DNA from: Kordiimonadales bacterium IMCC3096 | GTDB taxonomy: Bacteria; Pseudomonadota; Alphaproteobacteria; Minwuiales; Minwuiaceae | Reading direction: 5' to 3' | Assembly (NCBI GenBank): GCA_016865035.1 | Contig: CP018227.1 | Span: forward strand, 1,892,001 to 1,956,000 | Length of the DNA stretch: 64,000 nucleotides | In this document: positions 10,200 through 18,215 of the stretch, one piece after another | How the letters are laid out: the number at the start of each line of letters is the position of its first letter | How positions within the stretch are numbered: the stretch's first letter is position 1 | Notes under the pieces: generated by a model | The model's input: the letters and a program-made list of their open reading frames with translations, nothing else | Told to the model about the DNA's origin: nothing | Databases searched by the model: none | Made by a program: the position numbers and the translations under genes

Positions 10200-11345
10200 T
10201 CACTCGAAGACAACAGGCATGCCGGCACCGGACAGCGCCTTGGCACGGATCGGCAGCCACTTGGCCGAGATGTCTTCCGGGCTCATGCCGGACACGTCGC
10301 CCAGGGACTTCCAGGCGTCCATGATGATCTGCTGGCGCTTGATCAGCATGTCGTTGTTGGCCTGTGCCTCGTCGGTCCAGATACCCGCTTCCTTGAAGTA
10401 ACGGATGGTGCCCTCATGATACGGCATGCCCCAGACCAGGGTCTGGTTGGCCAGGGCCCAGCCGGCACCACCCGGTGCTGCGTCCTTGTACTTGTCGAAC
10501 TGGTCCACGATGGCCTTGGTCAGCGCATAGACCTCATCGGCATCGCGGTCGCTGTTCGTGACCAGGATCGGGTACGGATAGACGTAACCGGCATGCGGCT
10601 TCTCGGCAGAGATGTCCGCACCGCGGGTCGCGACATGCTGCAGGGCCACCGGATGCGCCTTGTTCAGACGTTCCCAGCCAGCCTTGTCATCCGCCGGCAG
10701 CGGCGGCCAGTGAATGCCACGCGGGCTGGCGGCGAGCCGCTGTGCATGCGGGGTGATGGTGGACATGAAGGCCGCATCGGACTGGCCATTGATGATCGCA
10801 TCGATCGACGCCTTGAAACCCGAGACCTCGACCTTCTGCACGTCATCCCAGGTCAGGCCGGCGAAGGCCATGTTGGCCGCGGCATTCCAGTTCAGTGCAT
10901 CACCGCCGACGACATAGGACACGCGCTTGCCCTTCAGGTCGGCCATGGTCGCGATGCCGGCATCCTTTGCTGTCGCCAGACTGAGATTGTTCTCACCGAC
11001 GGCGGTCAGGACGACACGCAGCGGCTGCGGGCCCCATTCGCCGGACGCGAACAGGAAGGTGCCTTCCTGGCCGAAGAACGCGGCGATACCACAGGCGCAG
11101 TAGTCGGCCTTGCCATCACGCAGCGGCGCCATGCGGGACACGTCGTTCTTGCCCGGAATGACGCGCATCTTGGTGCCATAGGCTTCGCTCAGCGCATTGC
11201 CGATGGCGACCGACTGGGCATAGCCGGAGGCGGTGGTGCCATAGGCGGTCCAGGTCATCTTCTCCGGCAGACCGTCAGCCATTGCGGCGGAAGCGGCGAG
11301 GCTCATCGCACCGGCGAAGGCCGCTGCTTTCACATAGGTTTTCAT
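10200..11345 (-). CDS. TAXI-family TRAP transporter periplasmic binding protein
   Basis: A 381-residue secreted protein. The signal peptide spans residues 1-21 and ends ASAAMA. The body matches the TAXI family: an early YGTTASGYAQSVAIGNALSE, then LKGKRVSYVVGGDALNWNAA and a C-terminal SAKWLPIRAKALSGAG. It captures the solute for the fused permease downstream. The start is the ATG at 11345, preceded by GGGAGGAA; a longer frame to 11492 lacks this site and would bury the signal peptide. First gene of the four-gene cluster. Confidence 0.9.
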   Translation of the reverse strand: MKTYVKAAAFAGAMSLAASAAMADGLPEKMTWTAYGTTASGYAQSVAIGNALSEAYGTKMRVIPGKNDVSRMAPLRDGKADYCACGIAAFFGQEGTFLFASGEWGPQPLRVVLTAVGENNLSLATAKDAGIATMADLKGKRVSYVVGGDALNWNAAANMAFAGLTWDDVQKVEVSGFKASIDAIINGQSDAAFMSTITPHAQRLAASPRGIHWPPLPADDKAGWERLNKAHPVALQHVATRGADISAEKPHAGYVYPYPILVTNSDRDADEVYALTKAIVDQFDKYKDAAPGGAGWALANQTLVWGMPYHEGTIRYFKEAGIWTDEAQANNDMLIKRQQIIMDAWKSLGDVSGMSPEDISAKWLPIRAKALSGAGMPVVFE

Positions 11346-11607
11346 CAAGTTCCTCCCTGTAACGGCCAGTCCGGATTTCCATTTTTCTGGACCGGCCAAC
11401 CTGCGGCGCATATTGACGACTGCCGCCCGCAATGAAAAGCCCTGATCGCAATGGCTTGTACAACCTGAAGGGGGTTGTGAAGGCCGCGTCACCCGTCATT
11501 CGGGATCAGGCGAGGACGTGGGGCTGTGCAATGTCGTTTTATGGCTGGTATGTTCCGGCTGCGACGTGGCGGATCCTGCCACACGGTACTGATGACAGGA
11601 GCGGATT

Positions 11608-12651
11608 GTGGGAACAGCAGGCGCGATGGTGCGCCCCATATGGCGACTTGCGCAGGCCGTTGCCGTGCTTGCGCTGCTCGTGACGGTGCCGCGACAGGCC
11701 TTGGCACAGCCCGATCCGGTCTGCGAACTGGACCGGCCGCTGGTCATGGCGGACCTGCCCTGGGCGTCGAATGCCTTTCACGTGGCGGTCGTCCGGCGCA
11801 TCGTCGAGACCGGGTTCGGCTGTACCACCGACGTTCTCACCGGGGCCACGCTGCCCCTCTTCAATGCGATGAAGGCCGGCAGGCTGGATGTGACCATGGA
11901 GGTCTGGAAGGCCAACTTCCCGGACCAGTGGGCGGATGCAGTGCAGACGGGCAAGGTCGTGGAACTGGGCATCAACTTCGATGATGCGAGCCAGGGCTGG
12001 TACGTGCCGGCCTGGCTGGTGCAGGGGCCGGATGCCCCGGCGTCGGACCTGAAGGCCGTATCGGACCTGCCCCGCCACAAGGATCTGTTCAGCGATCCCG
12101 AGCAGCGCCACAAGGGGCGGTTCTACAACTGCAGTCTCGGCTGGGCCTGCGAGGCGGTGAACACCCGCAAGCTGCACGCCTATGGTCTGGCCGATGCCTT
12201 CACCAATTTCCGGCCCGCGAACGGGGATGCCCTGGCTGAGGCCATCGGCGAGAACTACCGGCGCAAGCGCCCCTTTCTCGCCTATTACTGGGCACCGACC
12301 TGGGTATTGGGCACCTATGACCTGGTCCGGCTGGAGGAACCGGCGCACGATCCGGAGATATGGCAGGCGATGATGTCGAGCCGCCGGCCGGCGCAGGCGA
12401 CGGCCTATCCGCAGTCGCATGTCAGTGTGGGTGTGCAGGCCGGGCTGATGGCGGAAGCACCTTCGCTGGTGGCCTTCCTCCGGCGCTATCACACCAGCAG
12501 CGCGCTGGTATCCGAGGTGCTGGCGCATCAGCGGCTCTACGGCCTGACAGCGGCCGGGACAGCGGACTGGTTCCTGCGCCGACAGGTCGGGGTCTGGTCC
12601 GGATGGGTGCCGGAGGCCGTGGCGGCGCGGGTGCTGGCGGCACTCGGGTAG
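11608..12651 (+). CDS. Orphan glycine betaine/proline-type ABC substrate-binding protein (OpuAC family)
   Basis: A 347-residue secreted protein with a signal peptide to about residue 34 (AVAVLALLVTVPRQALAQ). The OpuAC/ProX domain includes VVRRIVETGFGCTTDVLTGA, KAGRLDVTMEVWKANFPDQW and, later, YYWAPTWVLGTYDLVRLEEP, rich in the aromatics that form quaternary-amine boxes. The start is GTG at 11608, 6 nt after AGGAG. No cognate permease or ATPase is adjacent. It is divergent from the TAXI-TRAP cluster by 262 bp. Betaines and the betaine analogue DMSP are plausible ligands, by family and context only. Confidence 0.85.
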   Translation: MGTAGAMVRPIWRLAQAVAVLALLVTVPRQALAQPDPVCELDRPLVMADLPWASNAFHVAVVRRIVETGFGCTTDVLTGATLPLFNAMKAGRLDVTMEVWKANFPDQWADAVQTGKVVELGINFDDASQGWYVPAWLVQGPDAPASDLKAVSDLPRHKDLFSDPEQRHKGRFYNCSLGWACEAVNTRKLHAYGLADAFTNFRPANGDALAEAIGENYRRKRPFLAYYWAPTWVLGTYDLVRLEEPAHDPEIWQAMMSSRRPAQATAYPQSHVSVGVQAGLMAEAPSLVAFLRRYHTSSALVSEVLAHQRLYGLTAAGTADWFLRRQVGVWSGWVPEAVAARVLAALG

Positions 12652-12677
12652 ATCGATCCAACAATTGATGGAATCGG

Positions 12678-12751
12678 CACCGGCCCACTCCCCCACCCGG
12701 CCACCCCTAAGGATACTCTCGTGGGCGGCCGGGTGGGGGAGCAGGCCGGTG
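12678..12751. repeat. Dispersed 74-bp hairpin element, copy 1
   Basis: Arms at 12678-12706 and 12723-12751 pair at 26 of 29 positions (core CTCCCCCACCCGGCC). The 16-nt loop contains AAGGATACT. A second copy with the same core and GAGGATACT loop is at 39919-39997. It follows the OpuAC gene and could act as a bidirectional terminator or a BIME/REP-like mobile repeat. The rest of 12652-12861 shows no gene. Confidence 0.85.
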
Positions 12752-12861
12752 ATGCGATCAGGCAGTGGATGACTCTGGCTGATGACGCCCGGGGCGGCCT
12801 GATTCCCTCCGGCCATGGTCTGCTGTAGGCTTGGCGCGGAAACGCCTGAAGGGATCCTGTC

Positions 12862-13250
12862 GTGATCACTGTTCTCTCTCCGCTGGCCGATCTGATCGGT
12901 CGCATCCTGCTGTCCGCCATGTTCATCCTGTCGGGGATTCACGGGCTCAGCGACATGGAGGGCGCGGCGCGCTACATCGAGGCCGAGGGAATTCCCGGCG
13001 AGCTGGCGATTGTCGTGATCATTACCGAAGTGGGCTGCGGATCGCTGCTGCTGCTCGGCTTTCTGACGCGTCTTATGGCGTTTCTGCTGGGGGATTCACC
13101 CTGCTGACGGCACTGCTGGTCCACGCGAAGTTCGGTGACCCGATGCAGGTGATCATGTTCCTGAAGAACCTGGCGATAGCCGGCGGGCTGGGCATTGTCT
13201 TTGCCAATGGCGCCGGCTCGCTGTCCATCGACGGCCTGCGCCGGAGATGA
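12862..13250 (+). pseudogene. DoxX-family membrane protein gene interrupted by a frameshift
   Basis: The first frame (12862-13107) encodes a DoxX start, LIGRILLSAMFILSGIHGL, then GCGSLLLLGFLTRLMAFLLG, and stops at once. The -1 frame continues exactly where DoxX should, GFTLLTALLVHAKFGDPMQV, to a stop at 13250. The switch falls in a five-G run at 13089-13093; one extra G would restore a normal DoxX protein of about 129 residues with four membrane segments. It is either a genuine null allele or a homopolymer sequencing error. DoxX proteins are small inner-membrane proteins tied to redox or thiosulfate metabolism. Confidence 0.75.
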
Positions 13251-13287
13251 TGTCCCCGGTCCTCCGCCTGCGCGGAGGGTCAGCAGA

Positions 13288-13764
13288 TCAGTGGTCGTTG
13301 TCAGGCAGCCAGGGGATGGAGCCGATCTCTATGCCCTCGTCCCGCAGTTCCTCGACCTCGTCCGGCGTCGCTTCGCCGTAGATGCCGCGTTCTTCCGCCT
13401 CGCCATAGTGGATCTTGCGGGCTTCCTCGGCGAACTTAGGTCCCACATGGTCGGCATTCTGTTCCACATGGCGGCGCAGGGTACGCAGCATGGCGACCAT
13501 CCTGGCCGGTGTGATCTCCACATCGCTCTCGCCTGCCGTGACCGGTTCCGGCGGCGAACCGGTCGGAATCGGGACCGGCGCAGGGTTGCCGAAATCCTTG
13601 CGGGAGGCGACGTTGGGCGCCATCGGGGCCTTCCCGATCCGCCCGTCGCCGCAGATCGGGCACTCCAGCAACCCGCGCTCCTTCTGGGACTCGTAATCCG
13701 CACTTGACCCGAACCAGCCTTCGAAGACGTGGTTGTCCGTGCATTTCAGGTCAAAGCGGATCAT
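13288..13764 (-). CDS. DUF1178 family protein
   Basis: A 158-residue cytoplasmic protein of a family conserved in alpha- and betaproteobacteria, function unknown. The N-terminus MIRFDLKCTDNHVFEGWFGS with a later CPICG forms a likely zinc ribbon (Cys8 and CxxC). The C-terminal half carries the family's RKIHYGEAEERGIYGEAT segment. The start is the ATG at 13764; the frame stays open upstream but without conserved sequence. It is divergent from the methyltransferase gene at 13850. Confidence 0.88.
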   Translation of the reverse strand: MIRFDLKCTDNHVFEGWFGSSADYESQKERGLLECPICGDGRIGKAPMAPNVASRKDFGNPAPVPIPTGSPPEPVTAGESDVEITPARMVAMLRTLRRHVEQNADHVGPKFAEEARKIHYGEAEERGIYGEATPDEVEELRDEGIEIGSIPWLPDNDH

Positions 13765-13849
13765 GGTCGTGCAAATCCTGCCGGAGATGTTTTGCTGTAT
13801 CGCAGTTACATGGCGGCAGACACGCCATGCCGCAAGGGAATTGAGTGAC

Positions 13850-14398
13850 ATGCATGGTCCCGAGACCTCGCCCCCGTCCCCCTGGATCGTGCGCCATCTG
13901 CCGCGTGCGTCGGCAGGCGAGACCCTGCTGGATCTGGCTGCGGGACGCGGGCGGCATGCGCGGCTGGGGCTGGCGCTGGGCTATTCCGTGACCGCGGTCG
14001 ATATCGACATCGAACCGCTTGCCGATCTGGCCGGTCAGGCAGGCGTTTCAGTCCTGCAGGCCGACCTGGAAGGTGGGGACTGGCCACTGGCGGACCGGCG
14101 CTTCGACCGGGTGGTGGTGACCAACTACCTGTGGCGACCGCTGTTTCCCGCGCTGGTCCGCTGCGTCGCGCCCGGCGGCCTGTTGCTCTACGAGACCTTC
14201 GCGCGGGGGAACGAGGTGCTGGGCCGCCCCCGCAATCCGGATTTCCTGCTGCGGCGAAACGAACTGATCGACCATGTGCGCCCGGAACTGGATGTGGTGG
14301 CTTTCGAGGATGTGTCGGAGGCCGAGCCAACCCCGGCGGTGCGGCAGCGAATTGTTGCCCGGCGCAGGGGACCCGTGGACGCAAACCAGCCCGGGTGA
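13850..14398 (+). CDS. Class I SAM-dependent methyltransferase
   Basis: A 182-residue cytoplasmic protein. Motif I is LLDLAAGRGRHARLGLALG, followed by the acidic end of strand 2 (VTAVDIDIEPL) and a motif IV-like VVVTNYLWRP. It belongs to the tellurite-resistance/Tehb-like group of small methyltransferases, but the substrate is not evident. I chose the ATG at 13850; in-frame codons reach 13733 without conserved sequence. The aspartoacylase-family gene follows 40 nt later. Confidence 0.8.
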   Translation: MHGPETSPPSPWIVRHLPRASAGETLLDLAAGRGRHARLGLALGYSVTAVDIDIEPLADLAGQAGVSVLQADLEGGDWPLADRRFDRVVVTNYLWRPLFPALVRCVAPGGLLLYETFARGNEVLGRPRNPDFLLRRNELIDHVRPELDVVAFEDVSEAEPTPAVRQRIVARRRGPVDANQPG

Positions 14399-14438
14399 TA
14401 GGTAACCCTGTCGCCCGCGCACCATCGGATCGCATCAC

Positions 14439-15425
14439 ATGAACAGCCCCCAGGGCCTGGACCTGCTCCAGCCCGTCGATATCTCGGCCTATGCCCGGGG
14501 CAACCTGGGTGTCAGTCATGCCCATCGCTTCGAAAGCGGTCGTGCGGGTGAGGATGTGGTCGTGCTGGGGCTGGTACATGGCAACGAGCTTTGTGGCGCC
14601 CATGCCCTGAAGCGGCTGCTCGATCTGGGGATCAGGCCGCGTAAGGGATCCCTGACGTTCTGTTTCGCCAATGTTGCGGCCTATGCGACCTACGACACCA
14701 AGGTACCCACACGGGCCAGGTTCGTGGACGAGGACATGAACCGCGTCTGGGATCACACCACGCTGGACGGGCCGCGCAACAGTGTGGAACTGGCGCGCGC
14801 ACGGGCCATCCGTCCACTGGTGACAGGCGCCACCCGTCTGCTGGACATCCATTCCATGCAGTCGGGCGGCGAGTCGCTGATGCTCAGCGGCATGACCCGG
14901 CGCGGGCAGCATCTGGCCATCGGGATGGGCTTTCCCCGCCTGGTCATCGCCGACAGCGGCCACGCGTCGGGACGGCGGCTGCGCGATCATGGCGCCTTTG
15001 CCGATCCGGCGGCGACGGAGATCGCCCTGCTGGCAGAGTGCGGCCAGCACCAGAGTCCGGCGGCGGCGGAGAACGCGATCGAGATCGCGGCCCGCTTCCT
15101 GCTGGCCGTCGGCAGCATTGACCGGGACACGGCGGCGCGCATCGCGCCGTTCCGCCGGCACGCGCCGTCGAAGGTGATCGAGGTGACGGAGCGCATCACG
15201 GTCACCCGGACCGGGCGCGACGGCTTCCGCTTCGTCGAGGCCTACGAGAGCCTTGCCACCATTCCCCGTGCCGGAACCGTGATCGCGGAGGAGGCGGGAA
15301 AGCCGATCCGCACCCCCCATGACAACTGCGTCCTGATCATGCCGTCGCGAAGGCTGGTGGCGGGACAGACGGCTGTCCGGCTTGGTCGCATTGTCGGTCA
15401 TGACGCACGGCCGTCCGTGGAATGA
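14439..15425 (+). CDS. Succinylglutamate desuccinylase/aspartoacylase family protein
   Basis: A 328-residue zinc hydrolase of the M14-like AstE/ASPA family. The zinc site shows as HGNE (residues about 47-50, in GLVHGNELCGAHAL) and the later LLDIHSM histidine. Substrate-binding DEDMNRVW is also present. Such enzymes deacylate N-acyl amino acids or related amides; which one is unclear. Its 3' end overlaps the AbrB-family gene, so the two are probably one operon, perhaps pairing a hydrolase with a transporter. Confidence 0.85.
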   Translation: MNSPQGLDLLQPVDISAYARGNLGVSHAHRFESGRAGEDVVVLGLVHGNELCGAHALKRLLDLGIRPRKGSLTFCFANVAAYATYDTKVPTRARFVDEDMNRVWDHTTLDGPRNSVELARARAIRPLVTGATRLLDIHSMQSGGESLMLSGMTRRGQHLAIGMGFPRLVIADSGHASGRRLRDHGAFADPAATEIALLAECGQHQSPAAAENAIEIAARFLLAVGSIDRDTAARIAPFRRHAPSKVIEVTERITVTRTGRDGFRFVEAYESLATIPRAGTVIAEEAGKPIRTPHDNCVLIMPSRRLVAGQTAVRLGRIVGHDARPSVE

Positions 15426-16494
15426 CCGCTCCGTGACCGGGACGACAACCGAACCCGTGCCCAAGGCCAGCCTGCGCGATCAGGCGATGGCCCTGGGGGT
15501 CGGTGCCCTGGGCGGCGGCCTGTTCTTCGCGCTTGCCATGCCGCTGGCCTGGATGATGGGCTCGATGGTGTTCGTCTCCATCCTGGCCCTTTCCGGTCAG
15601 ACACCCGTGGTGGAGAAGCGGTTCCGTGGCGTGATGGTCGCCATCCTGGGGGTGTTCCTGGGCAGTGCCTTCTCGCCCGAAGTCATCGACCGCGCCGTCC
15701 AGTGGGCGCAGGCCCTGCTGGTGCTGTTCGTCTACATCGTGATCGGCAGCGGCATCGTCTACATCTACCTGCGCCGGGTGGCGAAGTTCGATCCGGTCAC
15801 CAGCTATTTCGCCTCCACCCCCGGCGGCCTGAGCGAGATGGTGCTGGCCAGTGAGGCACTGGGCGGCGATCCGCGCCGGGTGTCGCTGGTACACACAACG
15901 CGCGTGCTGCTGATCGTGCTGATCATTCCCTTCTGGTTCCGGCTGGTGATGGATGTCGATGTCCCGGCCATGATGCCGCCGAAGGCAGGGGTGGTGCCAC
16001 AGGTCCAGGACTGGCTGATCCTTGTGGCCTGCGCCGTGATCGGATGGCCGCTGGCAAGGCTGTGCCGCATTCCCGCGGCGGCGCTGGTCGGACCGATGGT
16101 GGTGTCCGCCGTCGCGCATCTGCTGGGCCTGACCTATGTCACACCACCCCCGATTGCCGTTGCCGCCGGGCAGCTTGTGCTGGGGGCCTCCGTGGGGTGC
16201 CGGTTCGCCGGCACGGCCCTCTCGCTGGTCTGGCAGACCGTGCGCACCGCCTTCGTGACGACCCTGATGCTGCTGGGGCTCGCCATCATCGCCATGCTGC
16301 TGTTCAGCGACATGATCGGGGTGCAGCCGGAAGCCATGGCACTTGTCTTGTCACCGGGCGGTCTGGCGGAAATGTCTCTGATCGCCCTGGCGCTGGGCAT
16401 CGACACCGCCTTCGTCAGCACCATGCATGTCTTCCGCATCGCCATTGTCGTGATCCTGGCCCCCAGCCTCTACCGCATCTTCAGGCGCGGCTAG
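15400..16494 (+). CDS. AbrB-family membrane protein (COG3180, putative transporter/regulator)
   Basis: A 364-residue inner-membrane protein made of two homologous halves of four to five helices. Each half carries the family's signature GGLSEM or GGLAEM (STPGGLSEMVLASEALGGD and LSPGGLAEMSLIALALG). Often annotated as ammonia monooxygenase or AbrB; transport is the usual inference. The start is uncertain: ATG at 15400 overlaps the upstream gene by 26 nt, GTG at 15433 would not overlap. The end overlaps the convergent DUF2306 gene by 14 bp. Confidence 0.85.
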   Translation: MTHGRPWNDRSVTGTTTEPVPKASLRDQAMALGVGALGGGLFFALAMPLAWMMGSMVFVSILALSGQTPVVEKRFRGVMVAILGVFLGSAFSPEVIDRAVQWAQALLVLFVYIVIGSGIVYIYLRRVAKFDPVTSYFASTPGGLSEMVLASEALGGDPRRVSLVHTTRVLLIVLIIPFWFRLVMDVDVPAMMPPKAGVVPQVQDWLILVACAVIGWPLARLCRIPAAALVGPMVVSAVAHLLGLTYVTPPPIAVAAGQLVLGASVGCRFAGTALSLVWQTVRTAFVTTLMLLGLAIIAMLLFSDMIGVQPEAMALVLSPGGLAEMSLIALALGIDTAFVSTMHVFRIAIVVILAPSLYRIFRRG

Positions 16495-16948
16495 ACCTTA
16501 CCAATGTCTGCCGTCGTCCCCGGTTGCGGACGGCCTGGCGGTGCAGCGGGATGGTCGCCACGATCAGGATGGTCCAGAAGGCGGCGAGGATCGACGCATG
16601 GACACCGGAAGGCAGATCCAGTCCGTGCCGTGCGGCGGCCATCCATCCGGCCGTGACCAGTCCACCCCATGTGTTGATCATGAACAGCGCGTGTTCGGTA
16701 TGGCGCCCCTGGCGTGCGCGCCAGACACCCAGCGCCAGATTGACCAGCATGAAGACGGCCAGCCCGTGCAGATAATTGAAGCCCCCTGTCATGTCCCGCA
16801 GGAAGAAGGAACTGAGCGCCGCCACCGCCATCGCGGCCACCCAGGCACGGCCCAGCAGACGGTGGGCGCGGCCCCGCTTGCGCCGGACAATCTGGATCAC
16901 GCCGATCAGGATGGCGATGATGGCGACCGTGACATGCAGTTGTTCCAT
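16481..16948 (-). CDS. DUF2306-like four-helix membrane protein
   Basis: A 155-residue inner-membrane protein with four hydrophobic segments and a HRLLGRAWVAAM motif, then FNYLHGLAVFMLVNLALG and a HTEHALFMINTWGG segment. It resembles the COG5395/DUF2306 family of predicted membrane proteins with conserved histidines, of unknown function. The start is the ATG at 16948 after GGGAGAG. It is convergent with the AbrB-family gene and divergent from ubiK. Confidence 0.7.
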   Translation of the reverse strand: MEQLHVTVAIIAILIGVIQIVRRKRGRAHRLLGRAWVAAMAVAALSSFFLRDMTGGFNYLHGLAVFMLVNLALGVWRARQGRHTEHALFMINTWGGLVTAGWMAAARHGLDLPSGVHASILAAFWTILIVATIPLHRQAVRNRGRRQTLVRSSRA

Positions 16949-17037
16949 GTGTCTCTCCCTTTTCTGAAACCAACTGCCGACACCCTGGCGCGAAGGACGG
17001 TCAGGGAAAGTTGCCTTGCGTGGAACGGCCTGCTGAA

Positions 17038-17067
17038 TGCGTGAAATGCGCCGGTGCATTTCACGCA
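17038..17067. promoter_or_regulatory. Perfect 12-bp inverted repeat between divergent genes
   Basis: TGCGTGAAATGC and its exact reverse complement are separated by six bases (GCCGGT). It lies 90 bp upstream of the DUF2306 gene and 100 bp upstream of ubiK. There is no T-run on either side, so an operator is likelier than a terminator. Confidence 0.5.
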
Positions 17068-17166
17068 ACGCGGATGGTGCACGGAGGGGAAGGGCGACAA
17101 TCCGCTCACTGGTTCAGGGCGCGGGTCGATGCCATGTCTGGGGTTCGGTAACCACAGGAGGCACCG

Positions 17167-17484
17167 ATGCAGACCCGCAATCCGCTGTTCGACGACCTGT
17201 CCCGCCTGATGACATCCGCCGCCGGCACCTTCCAGGGCGCGCGCGACGAGATGGAGGGGCTTGTCCGCACACGGCTGGAGCGGATCCTGGCCGACATGGA
17301 CCTGGTGGACCGGGAAAGCTTCGAGACCGTGCGCGAGATGGCGGCAGAGGCCCGGCTGGAGAACGAGCGGCTGGCGGCAGAGCTGGCTGATCTGAAGACG
17401 GAACTCGCCGCCCTGAAGAAGGCAAAGCCCGCGCCGCGCCGCAAGTCACCCGCCGCCGCAAAAAAGTCCGCCCCCGAAGCCTGA
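17167..17484 (+). CDS. ubiK: UbiK-family ubiquinone biosynthesis accessory factor (BMFP protein)
   Basis: A 105-residue protein: an amphipathic N-terminal region, a coiled coil (about 55-85, ETVREMAAEARLENERLAAE), and a Lys/Ala/Pro-rich tail. The N-terminus NPLFDDLSRLMTSAAGTFQG is the BMFP/UbiK signature. UbiK supports the soluble ubiquinone-synthesis complex at the membrane in proteobacteria. The start is ATG at 17167 after AGGAGG. YbjN follows, a frequent alphaproteobacterial pairing; the proC often found next is absent. Confidence 0.85.
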   Translation: MQTRNPLFDDLSRLMTSAAGTFQGARDEMEGLVRTRLERILADMDLVDRESFETVREMAAEARLENERLAAELADLKTELAALKKAKPAPRRKSPAAAKKSAPEA

Positions 17485-17616
17485 TCCGGCTTTCCCCGCT
17501 TGACGGGGACTCCTGGCACTCCGTAGCCTCTATCTAGCGCGTTGATTCGCTGCGCGCACAACATGTGACCGTTGGATGACGGGCTCATCCCGGTCACGGA
17601 TCGGAGGACGGTCGCC

Positions 17617-18120
17617 ATGGGCATGATGATCGAACTCGCCGACCCCACTGTCACCAATCCGCTCGATTTCGTCGAAGCGTTCATCGATGCCAACGAATGG
17701 GCATCGGAACGCACCGGCGAGGACGAGCTTGCGGTGGTCGTGACCGGCAAGTGGTGTGACTTCAACGTCTGGGTTTCCTGGCGGCCGGAGATCGGCGGGC
17801 TGCATTTCGCCTGCGTCTTCGGCAACAAGTTCCCCGCGGGCAAGCATGCGGAGCTGCATGCCCTGCTGGTGCTGGCCAACGAGAAGATGAGTGTCGGCCA
17901 TTTCGACCTGTGGGCGGACGAGCAGTTGCTGCTGTTCCGCCATACCCTGCTGCTGGGCCGCGACGCCGATCTGGAGCTGGACCCGCTGGAGATGCTGTTC
18001 GAGATCGCCTTCTCCGAGTGCGAACGCTTCTACCCGGCAGTGCAGCTTGTCCTCTGGGGGGGCAAGAGCGCGCAGGAGGCCGTGGATGCAGCCCTGATGG
18101 AGTGCGTCGGCGAAGCCTGA
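17617..18120 (+). CDS. YbjN domain-containing protein
   Basis: A 167-residue cytoplasmic protein of the YbjN family, which adopts a type III secretion chaperone-like fold. Characteristic are the N-terminal NPLDFVEAFIDANEW, the central WCDFNVWVSWRPEIGGLHFA, and NEKMSVGHFDLWADEQLLLF. No enzymatic motif is seen; relatives affect motility and stress responses in E. coli. I place the start at ATG 17617, preceded by GGAGG at 17602-17606; an in-frame TTG at 17572 lacks such a site. Confidence 0.88.
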   Translation: MGMMIELADPTVTNPLDFVEAFIDANEWASERTGEDELAVVVTGKWCDFNVWVSWRPEIGGLHFACVFGNKFPAGKHAELHALLVLANEKMSVGHFDLWADEQLLLFRHTLLLGRDADLELDPLEMLFEIAFSECERFYPAVQLVLWGGKSAQEAVDAALMECVGEA

Positions 18121-18215
18121 TCGGGTTGATCGGGTCTCTGGCCTGCACCCTCGGCACTTGACGCAGCGTCCCCCGGCACGGATCAATGGTCCGGCATTTC
18201 GGGGAGGCGAGCGAC

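Noticed and set aside
13080-13100. Programmed ribosomal frameshift in doxX
   Set aside because: The five-G run does not allow full re-pairing of both codons after a -1 slip, and DoxX is not known to use recoding. An indel is simpler.
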